Shown here: positions 1 through 10,880 of the stretch, piece after piece | Layout of the letters: each line of letters opens with the position of its first letter | Position numbering within the stretch: the stretch's first letter is position 1 | Source: Daedaleopsis sinensis | Taxonomy: Eukaryota; Basidiomycota; Agaricomycetes; Polyporales; Polyporaceae | Assembly (NCBI GenBank): GCA_033807695.1 | Contig: CM066300.1 | Location: forward strand, 1,550,001 to 1,614,000 | Reading direction: 5' to 3' | Length of the DNA stretch: 64,000 nucleotides | Position numbers and translations under genes: made by a program | Notes under the pieces: generated by a model | Databases searched by the model: none | The model's input: the letters and a program-made list of their open reading frames with translations, nothing else | Told to the model about the DNA's origin: nothing

Positions 1-184
1 TGTACCGGTAGACGGACTGTTCGAGAGCGAGGAGGGCGAGGACGATGGCGAGGGTGGTGTATATCCATGTTGCGGTGCCGGGGGAGACAGCGAAGAAGGA
101 GGGGACGGGGATGTGGCCGCTGGCATCTGCGGTGAAGGCGGGGATGGAGGCAGAGGCGGAGCGTTCTCTGAGCGCAGACGCCAT
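1..184 (-). CDS. ERG5: C-22 sterol desaturase ERG5 (CYP61), 5' end only
   Basis: The first exon of a minus-strand gene runs off the left edge of the window. About 61 residues are visible: a polar N-terminus, then a hydrophobic anchor (roughly residues 38-55, with ATWIYTTLAIVLALLALEQ) followed by SVYRY. The LEQSVYRY junction just after the membrane anchor is what I recognise from fungal CYP61/ERG5 proteins, where it leads into a KK...LPG...IPIIGKF block that would lie outside the window. ERG5 is an ER-anchored P450 that introduces the C22-C23 double bond in ergosterol synthesis. No heme-binding region is visible, so the call rests on a short stretch; another anchored P450 is possible. Confidence 0.6.
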   Translation of the reverse strand, partial: MASALRERSASASIPAFTADASGHIPVPSFFAVSPGTATWIYTTLAIVLALLALEQSVYRY

Positions 185-681
185 GGTGCAGGGGGTGTGC
201 AGCTCGAGCTGGCTGTTGTGGGGAGAGAGACCAGAGGCGACGGACAGGAACGAACCACGCCTTGTCTTGTCCCAGTCGACATATCATTACAAAATATCCG
301 TCTGCTTCACACCCTTACTTTCTGGCCCTCCCATTGGCTCCTTGAAAAATCGGCCGATTTGCGCAACTTGCTTCGTCACGCGAGCTCTCGTCTCCGTCAC
401 GTGGCCGCGTTCCTCTGTGCTTAATCCCATTACTGAGCTGCGTTATTCACCTCAACTCCGTGCTCTCGGTCTTTGCAGCAGGTAGGGGTCGTAGATAGTC
501 AGCATGGTCTTCATTCAAGTTCGACTATACAAACGATAAGCCCTTTGTGGCGCACGAACTACGTGATACTCATCTTGGCTAGGAGGCCCAAGTCAGCTAC
601 GGACTACCAAGCTTGTAGTTCCTGGCTCATCCTATCCTCCAACGCACGTCTCCGAAAATTCATCCCATCGCCACAGAATTA
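185..681. other. Intergenic region, ERG5 promoter and 3' flank of the next gene
   Basis: This is the upstream region of the ERG5-like gene and the downstream flank of the coiled-coil gene, which is on the same strand. Short ORFs here overlap one another in several frames and show no codon pattern or splice logic. No repeat or RNA gene seen. Confidence 0.5.
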
Positions 682-3176
682 TCATCGGCCAGCCTCCGCG
701 AGCACCCGCCGTCGGGGCTGATGCGCAAACCTCTTCGCGCCCCCAAACGCAAGGCTCCTCGCCTGCAGCCCACTCACATCGTCCACACTCGGCAACGGCA
801 GCGCACTCGGGCAGAACGGCGTCGGCGAGCCCCACACCGCCTGCTCCTTGACCGTCTCGGCCCCCTTGCCCGCGGTCCGGGCCCGAGCAGCCCCCCTGAG
901 GCCCTGGCTAGCGCTCCCGTAACTGTGACTCGACCGCTCTGGGGCGGCCCCGGTGCCGCCAGCCGCCAGCGTCGCGCGCGCGGCGGCCGAGATCCCGGTG
1001 AAGTACGGGTGGTCGAGCGCGCGGCGGATGTTCTCGTCGAAGTGCGCCGCGGCCGCGCGGATGCGCACGCGCACGTTCGAGTCGTTCCAGAGCGAGCCCG
1101 GGGTCCCCTGCGTCGTCGGCACGAACGCCAGCGGGCGCGTCGTGGGTGGGGGCGGGGGGAGCGGCGCACCGCCCACCGAGCGCGGGGGCGCGGTGGAGTT
1201 GATCAGGGAACGGGCGCGGGCGCGCATCGCCGCGATGTCGCGCTCGTACTCGTCGTCCTCTGTAGACCCTTCCTCGCCGCGCGGGCTGAGTCGCGCTGTG
1301 GGGCCCGCGGGGAGTCAGCGTGCTGCACGCAGTGAGAAGACAAATGCGACCACTCACGCCACACTCGGGAGTTTCGGCGGGTCACGAAAGACGTTCCGGC
1401 GTCGGCGGTCGCGGTCGAGACTCCTCTCGATGCCCTCCTCGGCAAGGACTCCTGCATATCCCATCTCGACCGAACGGCCTCTCGGGCAGCGGTCTCTCTC
1501 GACAGCGCATCCAGCCGCGAGAGTGCCTGGGCCCACGTTCCCTCCTCCTCGTCTTCAGCGCCGTCGGTCTCCTCTCGTGCTGGCTCGGACGCTTCTCCGA
1601 AGCCGGGAGACAGCTCGGGCCGAAGGGCCACTCGAACGACCTCCTCATCTCCGTCCACGGTGTATCGCCGACGCACCCGGCTTGACATCTCATTCCACTC
1701 CTCTTGGTCACGCCGGAGGGCCCGCAGTCCCTCGATGGACAGCCGTGCACGACTCATCGTCTCGATGTAATTCAGCTCTGCGTCGTCGGAGGTGCTCCCG
1801 TCGTCGTTTCTTCTCGCGGGGGTCCCGGTCACTTGTGGGATGAGTGTGCGGGAAGGGAGTGATAAGGGACCATCCTGCCCCTGCTGGCGCATTCTCCAGC
1901 TCGGGCTCGGGGCGCCCTCTTCGTGTGAATCGGATGCAACGGGCGAACCGGTGGTCCAGCTGCTTGGGACGGGTCGGCGAAGATATCGAGCACGTACGGC
2001 GGCGTCGGACGTCCGACGCGGAATGACCACCGCTGGTTGAGGGACAGACCGGCCACCATCTCTTCGTTCCACGGGGAGGGTCTCTATCTCACTCGTTCTG
2101 CGTCTCTGCGTCGGGGTGGTGGTGTCTGGGCGAGTGGGAATGGAGGGTGCAAAGGCGATGTCGCTTGTTCTAGTAAAGGACGACTCGGTGATTTCATTAG
2201 AAGAACGGGTAGAAGCACGGGACACAGCGGCGGCGTCGAGGCGGGCGCGGTTGTCACTGATCCAACCCATGAGCAGCTCGCTTTGATGGGCGATACGCGC
2301 GATATCCTGCTGGATCTCCTGCGAGATGCGCGTCACGCGCGATGCTATCCCTGGGGGTATATGGGTTGCGGTTCCGGGGGGAGAATTGTGTGTGTTGGGA
2401 GCAGTCGGGGTGTCGAGGGATACAGCAGGGAATGGACGAGTAAGGTCGCGGCGTGATATGTCGTGAGGGTTTGAGGGTGATGCAGAGGCCCGTGCGGCGA
2501 CCATCAAGCCCAATGACGTCGCCGACTCGCTCGCAGCGCGCTGCCGCATATTGTACTCGAGCATAGCACGTCGACTGAGTCCTGGGGAGAGCCCAGCGAA
2601 AGGATCGCTCTCCTGGCCGCGTGGCACGGTCCTCGCTGCTGAAGTAGACATACCTTCTGCCCATGCTGCATTCCTTTCCTGCGTGAACTGCGCGATCGAA
2701 CGACGGAGTTCTTCGAGCTCGCCGGCCCTCTCGCGGAAACTCTGGGTCGACGCAAACAATTCTGTACGAAGGGCATCAAGAGATTCGGTGGTTGAGTCGA
2801 ACGAACGGGGAGCCGTGGCAGAGATTGCAGACATAGGAGGGCGGGGTGGCGATGTTGAAGTCGGCGGGATGGGATCCGTTTCAGACGACGATATGACAAT
2901 GACGTCGTGCCCGGGATCCATAGTCCTCCTGCCAGTGTTCTCAGGCATGGCTGGACCAGCGGTTGTGATATGTCGAGGCATGGGAGCCCGAGGAACAGAA
3001 GGCGGTGAGGTTCTGCCTTGTGCGCCCTCACGCATTGCTGAGACTTCTGCGACACGGTTGTGGAGAGTGCTCAGCCCTTCAAAAGCGTCCTGAATGAGAG
3101 TAGCAGAGCGTCGGAGCTGTCGTTGAGTCGCCTCAATCTCGTCTTCCATTCCTCGAGGACGAAGGTTGGTGCGCAT
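682..3176 (-). CDS. Hypothetical coiled-coil, low-complexity protein
   Basis: Not recognised. Two exons (3176-1358 and 1295-682) joined by a 62-nt intron give about 810 residues. The reading frame runs open upstream of 3176 only through non-ATG codons, so the ATG at 3174-3176 (MRTNLRPRG) is the first usable start. A short helical region near residues 10-45 and another near 140-190 (rich in R, E, L, Q) could form coiled coils. Most of the rest is Ser/Thr/Pro/Arg-rich and probably disordered, with an acidic patch (DGAEDEEEG) before the intron. The C-terminal exon starts acidic and then becomes Ala/Arg-rich. It lies in the same orientation as UTP5 behind it and ERG5 ahead of it. Function unknown. 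Confidence 0.65.
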
Positions 3177-3546
3177 TCGAGTCGGAAGGGGTGGCTCTGG
3201 TTCTGACTTTCTGAGGATGAACTGGAATTTTGAAAACGAGTTGCGCACCAGTGGAGCCCCAAGAGCCTACAATCCTCTAATGCCACAAGGTAAGTTGAGC
3301 CAGAAGCTAGGATTCCTCAAGAGCAGTAGGATGGAAGATGTGGTAAGACTCAAGATGCGCTCAGCCCGGCTGTCGGTCAGACGCCTTTGGGCGTCTGTGT
3401 ACAAGCAAGGGCCGCGCGCTGGAGTTTGATAACACAAGCATATTTGCTGCAAACGCGCCCTGAAGGCTGCTCGATACAAAGCCGATAGGTTACTTTTGTG
3501 CAGATAGACTAGACCCAAGGTCACAATGCCCATACTGATGGTACTC
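3177..3546. other. Intergenic region
   Basis: Gap between the 3' end of UTP5 and the start of the coiled-coil gene, both on the minus strand. It should hold the promoter of the latter. No TATA box, repeat or further exon could be defined. Confidence 0.45.
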
Positions 3547-6014
3547 CTACTCACTTTCATCCTCGTCATCATCCTCACTATACTCCTCCGCCTCATCGTC
3601 GATGAAACCACCCAGAGTCGGATCGTCCCCATCATCATCATCCTCATCCTCCTCCTCATCGTCATCTTCGTCGCCACTCTCCTCCGACTCGTCCTCACTG
3701 TCATCTCCGCCAAGCTCCACATCCTCGATGCTACCTTCTTCGTCGGCGCTCTCAACTTCAACTTCCATCTGCTCCTCGTCTTCTTCGCTCTCGCCCTCGA
3801 CGTAGCGGCGCGCCTCGGATTTCTGTGCGGGCTTGTTGCGGCTCTTCTTGTTCTTCGGCATGGGAAGGGGAGCGGGTGGGCCAGAGGAGCGCATTTCGAT
3901 CTGCGAGATAACCATGTCGAGCCGGCCGCTGAGCGACAGCAGGCTTTCTTGCAGAGTGAGTCGTTGCGTCAACGTCGCATGCAAACCAGACAGTCGCGCG
4001 ACCAGGTCAGGCATCTGATGTAATCGTTAGCGCAATGTGCGTCGAATGCTTCAGATGCACGCACCGTCATGAGATGACCGCTATGAGTAGTCAAGACGGC
4101 CTTTACCCAATTAATGAGAGCCGTCCCGCGCTGAGAGCTCGCTCCGCCTCCTCCGCCCTTCATGTTGTTTCCTCGCGCACCTCGGCTCAATCGTTCGACG
4201 CATGCTGTGACGAGTGGCACAGCGAGTTGGGGCGGGAGTCGCCGCACGGTATTGCGGATCAAAGTTGCATCCGAATGAGCCAGACATGTCTCCAAGAGAC
4301 GTGTGTCAGAAGAGTGTAGGGCTTGAATAAGCGTTCGCGTGAGCGAACCCGCGGGCACCGCGTCGACGGGTGCGCCCTTCCCTGACTTTCCGTTCGGTGC
4401 GACGTTGTCATCAGACTCGGAGTCTGAGCCAGATACGCCATTGGCAGCGCCCTGGACTGCAGTGAGGCGTTGCCCCAAACTCAACTCCGCCAGGTCCGCG
4501 TCAAGGGCACCGTCGACCTGACGCGTAACCAAGTCGTCCATATCGCGATCCTGGCCGAACTCAGCACCGGAGCCGATAGCTAGTGATGCCCCCTCGTTGT
4601 ACCGTTTATTGGGCGCACCCTGAACGAATGTCAACATAAGGCTCATTCGCAGTAGGAGTGTAGCTTACTGTGTCTTTGCCATTTGTGACTTCTGGAATGG
4701 CGACGACGACAGATGAATCAGGGATAAAGTTTCCAGACGGGTCCCGGTAGTCCTATGAAACTAGTGAGGATCAACATTTTAGTTCAGGGGAGTATGACAT
4801 ACCACTGTGTCAAACGCAAGCTGGACGCCACTCGTCACGCTCGCAATCCTCAACCGGTCGGATTCCAGAGATGACACCGACAGCACGGTTAACGACGCAG
4901 CACTTTTCTTGGACGAAGGAGTAATGACGGCTTTCGGCGAAAGAGTCGGTATAGCGCTCTTGCCTTTTGACGGACTAGAGGTTGCGAGGTCAGAACCAAT
5001 GGTAAAAACAGAGACCTTTCCCGAGGCAGATAATGTCGATAGTAGCTGTTCAGATAGAGACTCCGGCGATGGTGGGTGCGGGAGATGGAGGGAACGTGCG
5101 TCGGAATCAAGGGGAATGGTAGCGATGATCCTGCCTTCTGTCTTGGGTGCGGAGGGCACCTGCCATACGTTCACAAAACGATCGGCAGATGCCAAGGAGA
5201 GGAAGCGGGACTTGTCTAGCCAACGTAAGTCGTTGACTGGAGATGCGTGCCCCGTGAATTTCGCCAGTATTTTCGGTTTTGGTGAGTCCGAGGATATTGC
5301 GAGGAGGTGTATTGAATGATGCGCGGCCAGAACCTCAGTCACACCCTCTTCATCGGACACTCTTACAGACAAGGATGTGTAAGGTATTCGATCGTCACTG
5401 AACAGCGACTGAGAGATCTGGTTTGCCCTGGCGTCCCACAGTCGTAATGCGCCGTCGGCATTTGAGGTCCAGAGATTATGGGGGTCCGTAAACTGATGGT
5501 CCTGACCAGCAATAGCAAGGACGGCAGACGAACTTGAAGGGTCGGAAAGGGTGCGAAGCAGCCTTCCATGAGTGGGAGAGAAGAGTAGGAGGGAGCCGTC
5601 AGAGAGACCGAGTACGACGACCTCTGGTGCCGCACTACTCGTGCTTGCTGGGTCTGCAGCGGCCCCGCTTTTCTTCTTCCGCTTGCTCTTCCGCGAGCCA
5701 TCCTCGTCCTCTGCACCCGGCCCTCCACTCTCAGCGAGATCCAGTCGAGCCCAACAAAGCGAAGTAACGCGACCCCCGTCCACGATATGCTCTGCGACAG
5801 ACCGTCGAGTAGTCGTGTCGTACACCTTCAGTGCATGCTTGTCAATCGCTAGGGACAAGAAAGCAAATAGTTTGCCGTCCGGAGAGAAGCTAGATAGATA
5901 GGTCGAGGTCGTGGCGTCCTCGACCGCGGGTTGGGAGATGGCAGACGTCGCTTGAGGGCGTCCCCGCGGGGGTTTTGCGCGCGGCTTTTTTCCTTTTGAC
6001 TGCGTCGAAGCCAT
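3547..6014 (-). CDS. UTP5: U3 snoRNP / small-subunit processome protein Utp5 (WDR43)
   Basis: Four exons (6014-4803, 4752-4669, 4619-4065, 4014-3547) all join in phase 0 and encode about 772 residues. The N-terminal exon starts with a Lys/Arg-rich segment and then carries WD40-type blades (STYLSSFSPDGKLFAFLS, LWDARANQ, VNDLRWLDKSRFLSLASADR). The third exon holds the Utp12 domain (LIQALHSSDTRLLETCLAH, VRRLPPQLAVPLVTACVERL, LINWVKAVLTTHSGHLMT), which continues into LVARLSGLHATL after the last intron. The C-terminus is a long Glu/Asp tract. Utp5 belongs to the t-UTP/UTP-A subcomplex that binds early pre-rRNA in the nucleolus and supports 18S maturation. The protein is somewhat longer than yeast Utp5. 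It is divergent from PHO85 with 343 bp between the start codons. Confidence 0.9.
3550..3800. repeat. GAN-rich low-complexity tract encoding an acidic tail
   Basis: A near-continuous run of TCC/TCA/TCT/TCG triplets on the plus strand, i.e. GAG/GAT/GAC codons on the minus strand, forms the acidic C-terminus of UTP5. It creates spurious Ser-rich and Leu/Ile-rich ORFs on the other strand. Confidence 0.7.
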
Positions 6015-6357
6015 TGTCTGCTTGATGGGTTTAATTTCGTCGGCGATAGAGAACGTTGAGGGGACGCACCATGAGTTCGAGGGTTTAGAGCAATGTGCAA
6101 AAGATTTGCTACGCGCCTACTGACACCGTGTATTCCCTGTCACGTGACCGATCGACTCGCCAAAAGCAAATTCAGCTTCTTCAACCGTGTTGTGGCCGAC
6201 TGACTCGGAGGACTTATCTGCGGGTTGTTCTCTTCCTCTTCTACCTCCACCTTCTCCTCCTCTCCCTCTTCTCCGCGACATCCCGTGTTCTCGTCCACAG
6301 CTTTCCGTACACGACCCAATCTTTCCGGCCCTGGCGAACGCAGACCAACTCCTAGCT
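6015..6357. promoter_or_regulatory. Divergent promoter region UTP5/PHO85
   Basis: 343 bp separates the two start codons. A pyrimidine-rich stretch near 6231-6275 (CTC/CTT repeats) precedes the PHO85 start, as often seen in fungal promoters lacking a TATA box. A CACGTG (6141-6146) sits mid-region. No direct evidence of factor binding. Confidence 0.4.
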
Positions 6358-7794
6358 ATGAACTACGTCCAGGTTAGTCTTTTGCCGACAGTGCATGGTA
6401 GAACCCCATCGATTAACCATACTTGAAGCTTGAGAAACTAGGTACTTGCGCCGCACAGTATAGAAGATGGTGGCACAGACTTACGAGTTCGTTCAGGCGA
6501 GGGTACATATGCGACTGTCTACAAAGTACGTCACAGGATGTGTGGTCGTAGTTCGTAACCATTCATCTCGCCACACAGGGGCGGTCGCGTACGACAAACG
6601 AGATTGTTGCTCTCAAGGAGATCCACCTAGATGCCGAAGAAGGTACACCATCGACCGCCATCCGCGAGATCTCGCTCATGAAGGAGCTCAAGCACGTAAA
6701 CATCGTCCGTCTCTACGATGTCATCCACACCGAGACGAAGCTCGTCCTCATCTTTGAGTACTGTGAGCGCGATCTCAAGAAGTACATGGACGTCCACGGC
6801 GACCGTGGCGCTCTCGATCCCGTCACGGTTCGCAGCTTCATGTACCAGCTCTTGAAGGGTACCGCATTCTGCCACGAGAACAGGGTCCTTCATCGTGATC
6901 TCAAGCCTCAAAACCTGCTCATCAACCGGAAAGGCGAGTTGAAGCTAGGTGACTTCGGTTTGGCGCGGGCGTTCGGCGTTCCCGTCAACACGTTCTCGAA
7001 CGAGGTCAGCCAGTTTCGTCTCGCAAAACGCCCTTGATTCCGATCCTGTGTTTAGGTCGTCACCCTCTGGTATCGGGCACCAGACGTTCTCATGGGCTCG
7101 AGGACCTACAGCACCTCAATCGATGTCTGGTCCTGTGGATGCATCTTCGCTGAGATGATTTCGGGAGTCCCTCTGTTCCGTGGACGCGACAACCAGGACC
7201 AACTCCTGCATATCATGCGCATCATTGGCACTCCGGACGAGCGAACGTTGCGCAAAATTGCTACTGAAGGGGTGAGTCGACTATATGCGTGTTTTCGATA
7301 GGGGTTAACCGTCCTGCGTCCTTTCAGCAAACCGAGTCGTCAGCGCAGAAGCAGTACCCTCGCTATCCGAAGATTCCATTCACTCAAGTCTTGCCTAAGG
7401 CATCATCACAGGGTACGTGGTATAGTCGCCACAGTGCCCAATATGACCCAATATTCATATCCTTCTGGCAGCTATCGATCTGCTCGAACGACTTCTACAG
7501 TTCGATCCATCAAAGCGTATCTCTGCCGCGGACGCTCTCTCCCACCCGTACTTCAGCACCGCCCCACCAATCTACAACCAGCCAAACGCTTTCACCCCTC
7601 AACTGACGACACCTCAATACGCCAATCCCTATGCTCAACCTGGCAATCCGAACCAGTACCAATACCCGGCCCAGCAGGAAGCTGCACGCGCGGCTGCGCA
7701 GACCCAGCTTGCGCTCGCTCAGCCCCAGATACCAGGTGCTGGCTACGGTATGCAGCAGTACCAGGCCCAGCAGTTCCCGGCTGGTGGTAGATGA
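6358..7794 (+). CDS. PHO85: Cyclin-dependent kinase Pho85/CDK5 type
   Basis: Seven exons (6358-6372, 6429-6441, 6497-6525, 6579-7004, 7056-7271, 7328-7412, 7472-7794) give 368 residues. The start reads [19 protein letters not shown], so the glycine loop is assembled from the first three tiny exons. The second is only 13 nt. The cyclin-binding helix is PSTAIRE, the catalytic loop HRDLKPQN, and the magnesium loop [18 protein letters not shown], followed by [14 protein letters not shown]. The Pho85 type is indicated by this T-loop, by [13 protein letters not shown] and by [19 protein letters not shown]. After the kinase fold comes an unusual Gln/Ala/Pro-rich tail of about 75 residues. Pho85 pairs with several cyclins to control phosphate, glycogen and cell-cycle responses. 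Confidence 0.93.
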
Positions 7795-8341
7795 GCTCAC
7801 CTGGCGTCGGGCGGACGGTAGATGTGGATGATTGTAGATCGCGGACGCTGCAGCAGCGAGAGATCCATATGTTATGTGTCGAGACACCGAGTCTCGACCT
7901 CTCGTCACTTTTCGTATTGTATGTATTACATCGTCAGTTAGGATATGCCCTTCCTCCATTTGTATCTTGTCCATGTTATTGAATAGGGTCTTGTGTGTTA
8001 TATGTGTTGTAGTGTACATATATAATCTTGATACATGAGGGACTTTCTCTTCCAGTGCACAACGTCAACTGTCATATCTGGGCATATGTACGTTGGTGAA
8101 CTACCGCTGTGATATCAAGTAATGCACACTCACCCCTCTTCGAAACTATCATCTATCGTGCATTCTGCGCTGTTGCTACCCCAATGTTGGATGTTGACTC
8201 TCTGATACCAGTGCCAGTCGTGACAATAACGAGGAGAATAAGTCAGGCAGGAGAAGCGTCCCGAGGCCATGTTTAAATGTTTTGTTCGGGAGGTACAATC
8301 GCACGCAGGCCTCCACCCGTCCAACTGCGGCCCTCCATCCG
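7795..8341. other. Convergent intergenic region
   Basis: 3' flanks of PHO85 (+) and the RNase H gene (-). The sequence is more AT-rich with TATATGT/ATACAT runs near 7990-8035, plausible poly(A) signalling for PHO85. No gene seen. Confidence 0.4.
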
Positions 8342-9213
8342 CTACACCAGAACGCCCGCAATCCGGCCAAACTGCTCGCGGCTGGCCTGGCTCACTGCCG
8401 CCTTAGCCGCAGCATCCGCCTCGGCATTCCACTTCCTCGGGACCGTCCAGAAGGCAACCTCGCACCCCTGCTCCGCCAACCTCTTGATTCTCTCGCTCAG
8501 CACCTTCCACAGGTCCTGGTTCTTGACGGGCTCGTTGTTGCTCGTCCGCCAGCCGCGGGCGGCCCACTTACGCAGCCAGCCCGTTGCGTGATTGCCCACG
8601 TATTCGGAGTCGGTGACAAGCACGAGACGTTCCCACCCCTCGCCGCCCCACTCCCGGAACTGCAGCGCGGCGAGCGCGGCGCGCAGCTCCGCGCGGTTGC
8701 TGGTGTGCCTGCAAACGTCGCCGGAGGGACCTTCTTGTTCCAGCGCAAAGGACACGGTGCCGCCTGGGCCAGGCTTGAAGATGAAAGCGCAACCGCTTCG
8801 GGGAGTGCGATCGTTGCCGTCGGTCGCAGAGGCACCGTTGTCGGAGCACGCGCCGTCCGTGTAGATGGCCATGGTCTTGAGGGCGACTAGGGGGGGCACA
8901 TAATACCCGTCGAGGATAAAACGAGATCCATCGAGGCCAAACGAGTAGAAGGCGGGTATCTGCTCCGGAAAGATTTCTTTGGGGGGGTGGCCGGATGGCG
9001 GGACAAACGTGGTGGCAGTCCACACACCGTGCTCGCCATTGCCTGCGGCTTGCTTGGTGCGAGCCAAGGTAGCAGGCTACATCGTGCATGAGCCGACGAA
9101 TACCTACGGCCGTCGAGGATCATGCTTACTTCCGGACGATAAGAGCGACCAGTGCTATAGTCGCCGGAGGGACCGAGGACTTGGGTAACTTCGTGGTGGT
9201 TGGCGGAAGACAT
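8342..9213 (-). CDS. RNase H-domain protein
   Basis: Two exons (9213-9108 and 9042-8342) encode about 268 residues. After an N-terminal region of about 90 residues without a recognisable hybrid-binding domain comes a type 1 RNase H fold: IYTDGACSDNG (Asp about 98), TSNRAELRAALAAL (Glu about 154), LVLVTDSEYVGN (Asp about 180), GWRTSNNEPVKNQDLW, and WNAEADAAAK (Asp about 245). All four metal-binding acidic residues are therefore present. Such enzymes cut the RNA strand of RNA/DNA hybrids. The missing viroplasmin-like N-domain sets it apart from canonical RNH1, so it may be a shorter fungal paralogue or a domesticated RNase H. The first exon is supported by a clean GTAGGT donor and CGCAG acceptor. 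Confidence 0.85.
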
Positions 9214-10281
9214 GATGGTCCCGATGACGTTTAGCCGCTCGCGTGTGGTTTAACAAGTTGTACTAGTAGTACTACATGAGCTTCAAACTTAGCATCCTAG
9301 CTCATTGATATTCCAATCGTGGCGGAGCTTCACAGAGCAGAAGATGAAGTTGGCCATTCCAAGTAATTAGAGTGGGCAAAGGAAGGAAAAAGGGACCATC
9401 CCCACGCGCCACTAGTAGTCACTGGCAATAGCTGATGTAGTAAAAGTAAATTGATTTACTAGCCGTTGTCCGTCTGTCAGTAGCTACGGTCTTCCGCTTG
9501 AACTATTAGAGACTGGTTTACGAGCTTATCCGGGCACTGAAGTACTGACAGGATATAGAGAAGGTTCACTGTCTCCCAACTACCACCGCAATCCTTCTCT
9601 GCCCCTGCCCAGTGTGCTGCGTTCCTTGGGACTGGGAATCATGTTTAAGCGCAGCAACGTGTCCACCCACCTCTACAACCTGTTCTCAACCCTCAACTGG
9701 CAAATACAGGTCGAGTACGGCAAGTACATCGCATCTGCACGAGCAGTAGCAATAGCACGGTTGTCGAGACCGATTCATGAGCTTGAACACATGCGCCATG
9801 TTCGGACACAATCACACCAGCTTTGCTCCGATCGACGGGGCATCTGGGGTCCATCCACCGCTCGCTCGGAACGTTATTTGGAGCTCGATGGCACCGGCAC
9901 GGCGGGACTGCGAGGACTGCATGAATAGCCGGTGTCGTGAGAGCGGGCGCGTTCCAAAACACTTGCTTGCTTTGGGGCCTGAGAATGGCCGAGGCATTGG
10001 GGATCCGGAGCCAAGCGGAAGACGCGTTCAGAGGTCTCCACGGCTCATGTGCGATGCGAAAATACTCGTGAGATGCTCCATTGGAGCTCACAGAAGACCC
10101 TTGCTCAGCCCGTGCGTAGTCGAAGGGGCTGCACCCGCAGCATGCTTGGCGGGACATTGAGGCGGTTGGAGCGTACACATATAAGAGGGGGCGAGATGGG
10201 GGCTGATAGCACCAGACAACAACTTCAGCACTACCTCGAATACGTCTTGAGCCTACACACATACCTCTTTCGCCTCACATC
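9214..10281. other. Intergenic region of about 1.1 kb
   Basis: No gene seen. It contains short AT-rich stretches with TACTAGTAGTA-like near-palindromes (about 9255-9275) and scattered ORFs in competing frames. Its right end is the promoter of the small-protein gene. Confidence 0.4.
10180..10187 (+). promoter_or_regulatory. TATA box of the small-protein gene
   Basis: TATAAGAG lies 95 bp upstream of the ATG at 10282, an appropriate distance for a TATA-driven fungal promoter with a short leader. It supports this short multi-exon model being a real transcribed gene. Confidence 0.5.
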
Positions 10282-10880
10282 ATGTACGCGTCCTCTAGCA
10301 CCGATCTCTCGCACACCTACGAGACCACGGTGAGTTTCCGTTCACGTGTCTCCCTTGTGCCTCCGTGCATCATCTCTGACCGATGGGAATAGAGCACCCG
10401 ACCTGAAGGGTACCGACGCTCGAAACTAAAGGGTCTGATCCGCCGTCTCGGGCGCCGTCCTGAATACACGAAGGTCAGTCGCGCTGTTTAACCATGCTTG
10501 CTCCTGGGGACTCACGACGAACGGTGTAGGACTCGGATACCTGCTCACAACCTGAACGCCTTGGCGAAGGCTACAGCACTGACGACCTGAGCATCATATC
10601 GATGAAGGTCAGCATGCCTTGACCGCTATATCGCAAGGCAAATCACTGACTAATACTTCCAGGAGGCGGAACCGTTCACCGACGAGGATATGGCATGGAG
10701 CAGACCTTCTAGCCAAACTTCTCGACGCTCCCACAGACGGCACCGTCGCCGAACAGACCATGCCTCATCAAATCAAGTAAGAGCCTTTGGACAATCGGAG
10801 CAAGGAGTTCTACTGACTCCGTGTCTTCGTAGGACGTGGCAGAGATGCTCGACGACGAGAATTCCGCTTGGGTACAGTGA
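10282..10880 (+). CDS. Small multi-exon protein, paralogue of the gene at 26.5-26.9 kb
   Basis: Not recognised as a named family. Five short exons (10282-10329, 10393-10473, 10530-10607, 10663-10776, 10833-10880) each have GT/AG borders, and every junction is phase 0, giving 122 residues. The start is MYASSSTDLSHTYETT. Exon 2 is basic (LKGLIRRLGRRPEYTK), exon 3 polar, exon 4 contains TDEDMAW and then an Arg/His/Ser cluster, and exon 5 ends VAEMLDDENSAWVQ. The acidic-N/D-x-A-W motif therefore occurs twice, in exons 4 and 5, and again at the end of the second gene (AEMLDDDNLAW). There is no signal peptide or membrane segment. A TATA box lies upstream. No single ORF covers it, so ORF-based annotation would miss it. 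Function unknown. Confidence 0.65.

Noticed and set aside
721..1335. 204-codon plus-strand Arg-rich ORF
   Set aside because: Antisense of the C-terminal exon of the coiled-coil gene; composition typical for GC-rich shadows.
3526..4023. 165-residue hydrophobic plus-strand ORF (Leu/Ile-rich)
   Set aside because: It is the antisense of the acidic Glu/Asp tail of UTP5; GAN codons read backwards give Leu/Ile/Val runs.
9614..9928. 104-codon plus-strand ORF
   Set aside because: Starts at a non-ATG codon or late ATG, no homology features, lies in an AT-variable intergenic region.
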